In this document: positions 58,980-64,000 of the stretch, piece after piece | Layout of the letters: the number at the start of each line of letters is the position of its first letter | How positions within the stretch are numbered: position 1 is the stretch's first letter | Assembly: GCA_022818135.1 (NCBI GenBank) | Contig: JAFMSR010000010.1 | Span: 36,511,757 to 36,575,756, forward strand | Length of the DNA: 64,000 bases | Direction: 5' to 3' | Source of the DNA: Saxidomus purpurata | Lineage: Eukaryota > Mollusca > Bivalvia > Venerida > Veneridae | Made by a program: the position numbers and the translations under genes | Notes under the pieces: model-generated | Database searches by the model: none | Seen by the model: only the letters and a program-made list of their open reading frames with translations | What the model was told of the DNA's origin: nothing

Positions 58980-60419
58980 TATATTGTGCTCTTTAGGTCT
59001 TCAAATTTAATTTGCAGGACTTGTAAATCAGTATACAGTTACTTATTCTTCTTAAAATGACGATTCTAGATGAAACATATAAAAACTTTCATTTTGTTTC
59101 TTAAAAAGGACAAAACTATATTTGTCTCACTTACCAGCTTTTCAAAATGTAGTTTATTATCATTAATGCCAGTCATCTTATCAAGTGGTGGGTAATCAAT
59201 ACATTTATTACGTTGTATAAACAATGCAACTAATAACAGATTACATTAACGCACAGAGTCTGACGCAATACGGGTCTAATTCATGCGAAGTTAGGAAGTA
59301 CTTTGGCGATGACTGCCCAGGTTGATATAATATTAAGTGATTAAAGAGGGACCTCGGGCAACGATCGGCACCTCGTAAAAGTTGCAATGCACTTGTTAAT
59401 TTTACGTAATTTATAATATAAAAATCAAACATATCTTAAAATGCATTTAATTTTCAAGATATGTCTTAAATAAAATGTTGATATTTCATTCTGTATTGAA
59501 ACATTAAACTTTCGATTACGATAAAATCTGTGTATATATATTTAAAACTGACACCTTAGAAATGCTGATAACACCTGCCATTGTTTTCAATGATACTTCA
59601 AAAAACTATTAAAACAAGTAGTATCTTTCATGTATCAAAATGGCAGTAACCTGTTTAGCTAAGTGCGTTAAAAAACAGTAGATGTAATTTATTTTTCAAA
59701 ATGTTCGTTCAAGTCCAAGGAATTAAAGCAAATTTGTGAAAAGCTTTAATATTTGTATTTTATCTTTATTTTGTACGTTTACATACTTTTGACATTTATA
59801 AAGAGACAAGTCGGTATTACACGAGACAATATACACGTACTTCGTTATCTGTCCGCATCATCGATGGCGAACATATTTCTAAGATTTCAAAGCGTATGAC
59901 CACTAGTAATAGCTTCGTTGGTCTAGTAATTTTTCAGATATTTGTTCGATTTTAAACAAAAATGAAAATGTATAGGAAAGTTAAACACAGGAAAAAAGAT
60001 GTATACAAGTACCTTAACTTAACACTATTACACAATCGTTTTTGACCAATGTCTTAACAGATATAAATTTTATATTTTCTTCAAAGCTTGACTAATTTTA
60101 ACCAAAGAGGGAAGCAAGAAGATCACCATTAGAATTGCCATATATTGTAGTTATTGTAGATATGTGAATACATGTTGTGCTGGAAAATAAAATGCCTTTT
60201 AAAGCTATTTAAAAAGAGCAAAATTATATAAAATTTGCGCGTTTTTCTTCTTTAGTCTTCTATAGTTATAGTGACAATTTTGTATCGAATAAAGAAGCAA
60301 GAATATGTTATTTGATTTTTTATTATTTTACACCATGTTAAAGAAGAAACATTGTAGTTTGTGCTCATATGTGTATAATTTATACGGCTTAAATAACAAC
60401 AAAGTAATTAAAATTTAAA

Positions 60420-60420
<1 letters not shown>
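58980..60420. other. No recognisable gene
   Basis: AT-rich sequence with no supported features on either strand. Confidence 0.4.
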
Positions 60421-61436
<1,016 letters not shown>

Positions 61437-64000
61437 CTATAATATATCTCTATAGTAACAAAATAAGCCAGACTGAAAATTCGGTAACGCCGATAGCGTA
61501 TTTTCAATAAAGACAATTTCGTCAATAGGCAACCGATTTGCAATGTATTTCTGGCAATGTTTAAATAAGTTGTCCAGATGCATTTATAACTTGTTCAACA
61601 AGTAGTTTAATAATTTGTGTTTGTCAGAGAAAATGTGTAAAATGCATGAACACATTTTATGCCTAGTTTATAGAGTTCAGCTATTATACACATGTATCAC
61701 TTTTATGTTAAATCATTCTGAGGTTCGAATGGAAGTGAAACTTTGGATGAAGCCTCTTGTCAGACCAACGACTCTTTATAAACCTATTAAGTGAGGCAAA
61801 CAGTCCCCAGAGATAAAACTGAGTATTTGGTGTGCAATGATATAATTGAACCAAAGAAATAACATTTCTGCGTGAATTAATGTGTGAAAATCATATTATG
61901 GTATGTGGAAAATTTGCATATATTCTCATTGCAGCATTCGACAAAAGCAGGCTTACTCAGAATTGATCATTTTATAGACAGGACTGGGAAAGCAAATCAT
62001 GTCTTATATTTAAATGGACTCTAACTAGTTGTAATTACTGAAAAAGCAAGGTAGAGTCAAATGTTTGTTACAGCCGACGGCTTATATCAATATGAAGAAT
62101 GCCGGCTATATATCAGCTAATTGTTATAGTGAGCATCTCTGGTCTTAATGGTTGTGATAAACATTCGATTATTTTCTGTGACACATGGCATGACTTTACA
62201 TATATTCACAATGCAACCTTTGGACGACTGAGTGAAGCAGAGTCCACAGCCAATTTTGCGTAAAGTGATTAATGTCATGTTACTTTGACATTTCCAGATA
62301 ATGTTGTCAGAGAAATTTAAGTAAAACATGGTAGAAGCCATCTCTGATATTCATGTGCTACATATAAAATACAACTGATGCAATTTCTTGGTATGGTTGT
62401 TTGATTTGAAATAGTTTGCATTGGTATTTCCTTTATGAAAGCACTTTTTTACCAATTAAACAGCATTTTTATATAGAGGATAATTGTTAGTTTCGGTGTA
62501 ATTGCACGTAATAATTTCACCGAGTGGGCACCACAAGTGATATATTCACGAGTTACACAGCTAAGAGTGAAAATAACCACATTTAGTGTTCAGAAATTAA
62601 CGTGATATTACAACGATACCAACAATTTTTATGTTTATTTTATAGTTAAACTACTTTTGTTCAATTTGTTTGAAATAAAAATATAGAAAATCGCAGAAAC
62701 CGTCATCACAAAGCATATTACACATGACGTTATTTAAACGCCGTTATCGTCGTAGGGTTTCCGGCAATCACTACGTTCGATATACTTTTTGACGTTAATA
62801 CGGGTAAAAGATTTATTATGCTTATGATGAGAAATTATCCCAACTATGTGTTTAATACGTAATAGAAGTTAGGAAGTATCATTGATCTCAAGCCTCGAGA
62901 TTTATAAGTTTTTAAAACAAACGTGGTATATTATAAGTAGTGAACTTATATTTGATGTTTCTTATTGTGACAAAAGATGAACAGTGATTGGTATATGTAT
63001 CAAAAATTAGTCCTGTCATTTGGAAGTGTCAAATGAAACCACTACTAGAATTTTCTGAAATCAAGACGTTTTTTGGTATGGGCAAACTGACACTGTATCC
63101 ATACACACGGGACGGAGTGTAAAGACATGAGAGCAAGAAATGTTGAGCTTAAGTTAAAATAGGAGCCTATCATTACGGAAATATACGGACACGACGTTTG
63201 CAAGTGAAGAAGCAAACGAGGAAATTAGCACACAGGATCAGAGTTGAGGACGGATTACGAAGTGTTCAAATAGTTGAAAGTAAGCAGATGACATCTTAAA
63301 GGAAGTTCTTAGAAAGGACACAGGCGCTGTGCTACGATGACTATCGGTTAAACAATTATTGTGAAGGATGAGGCATCACGTACATATTAAATCGAGAATG
63401 AGAATGGACGTCAAAAGAAAGTCAGCATATTAATATCACAGTATGATTAAAAGGGAGATGCGTCAAGGAAGGACAAAGATGCAATCAATAATGAAAGGAC
63501 CCAAAAATGGTACAAAAAGACAAATGTTTCAAAACACGCATGAATGCAAAACAGAACAGGGAGACATCTTACGGAAATTAAGTGTAAATAACTGATAATA
63601 TTGGCACCAATGTGACAGAACAAAAACAAAAAGAATTCCGATGTAAAGGTAAACAGATGGATGGCCCATATGTCAATGAAAACGAGACGCAAAACTATCA
63701 AAAAACAGAACATTTGTTATATACTCTTACCATAAAGAAAGGTGTAAAGGACAAGATAAGATCAGATAAGTTTTATTTTCAGTCAGCAAAAGTACAAAAA
63801 ATAACAAAAGCCGTGAAAGGGCGTTTAACCGACTATTAAATTAACAATATATAACAACTTTTGTAAAAAGGCTGAAAGAAAAATGCCAATATAGCATATA
63901 GATGAAGGCTGCTGATTACATATATCTAATTTGCAAGGCTACCAGGCAAAAAGTTACCAATTTTCTTGCTAAACGCAATCGGCAATGGTTTATGTTTTAG
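61437..64000. other. Right edge of window, no recognised gene
   Basis: No conserved protein motif is visible. A 75-residue Lys-rich frame at 63612-63839 and an 88-residue minus-strand frame at 63447-63713 have no recognisable features. The 63.1-63.8 kb stretch is purine-rich on the plus strand, which lengthens open frames by composition. Confidence 0.4.

Noticed and set aside
63447..63839. Lys-rich plus frame and hydrophobic minus frame at the right edge
   Set aside because: Purine-rich composition explains both; no domain or conservation can be seen.

Overview
The window is nuclear DNA of an invertebrate animal, most likely a bivalve mollusc. It is AT-rich, the conserved genes are split by GT-AG introns, and repeats fill much of the rest. 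Two features point to bivalves in particular: RING-less B-box/coiled-coil/beta-propeller proteins, and interspersed repeats made of tandem core units followed by GGACAGAC-type tracts. The clade call is inference; no species can be named. Exon boundaries were read by hand from splice sites and reading frame.

Layout: 1-9.1 kb is non-genic: dispersed repeats, nested tandem duplications (2.4-5.0 kb) and a satellite with a 21-bp basic period (7.1-7.9 kb). At 9.3-14.0 kb, minus strand, lies a complete five-exon gene for U1 snRNP protein C. Its introns carry a tandem-core element and a small hAT-type transposon that holds only a BED zinc finger. At 14.1-17.1 kb are a nested inverted repeat and two degraded non-LTR retrotransposons. 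At 17.7-28.4 kb, plus strand, is a complete aldo-keto reductase gene of 318 residues with the full D50/Y55/K84/H117 tetrad. It has two unusual features: the 3' end of exon 5 with its splice donor is tandemly amplified, and the exon before the last exists as two equal-length, same-phase copies that look mutually exclusive. At 32.4-37.6 kb, minus strand and convergent with the reductase gene, is a seven-exon mitochondrial class I release factor (GGQ, PKT).

From 38.9 to 49.2 kb mobile DNA predominates: a tandem-core element, two terminal-inverted-repeat elements with clustered subterminal motifs (40.6-42.0 and 42.7-44.1 kb, the second enclosing a LINE tail), a TTAA-flanked MITE, and a perfect 27-bp inverted repeat spanning 2.6 kb. 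At 49.5-56.1 kb, minus strand, two tandem paralogous single-exon genes encode double-B-box proteins without RING; the upstream one has an N-terminal frameshift. At 58.1-59.0 kb is another tandem-core element. At 60.4-61.4 kb is an implausible homopolymer mosaic, probably an assembly artefact. The rest to 64 kb shows no recognisable gene.

The genes are unrelated housekeeping or immune-type functions (splicing, carbonyl metabolism, mitochondrial translation, ubiquitin/innate-type scaffolds) and do not form one pathway. The most notable biology is isoform potential in the reductase gene, and transposon families that carry nuclear-receptor-like half-sites and subterminal motif clusters.
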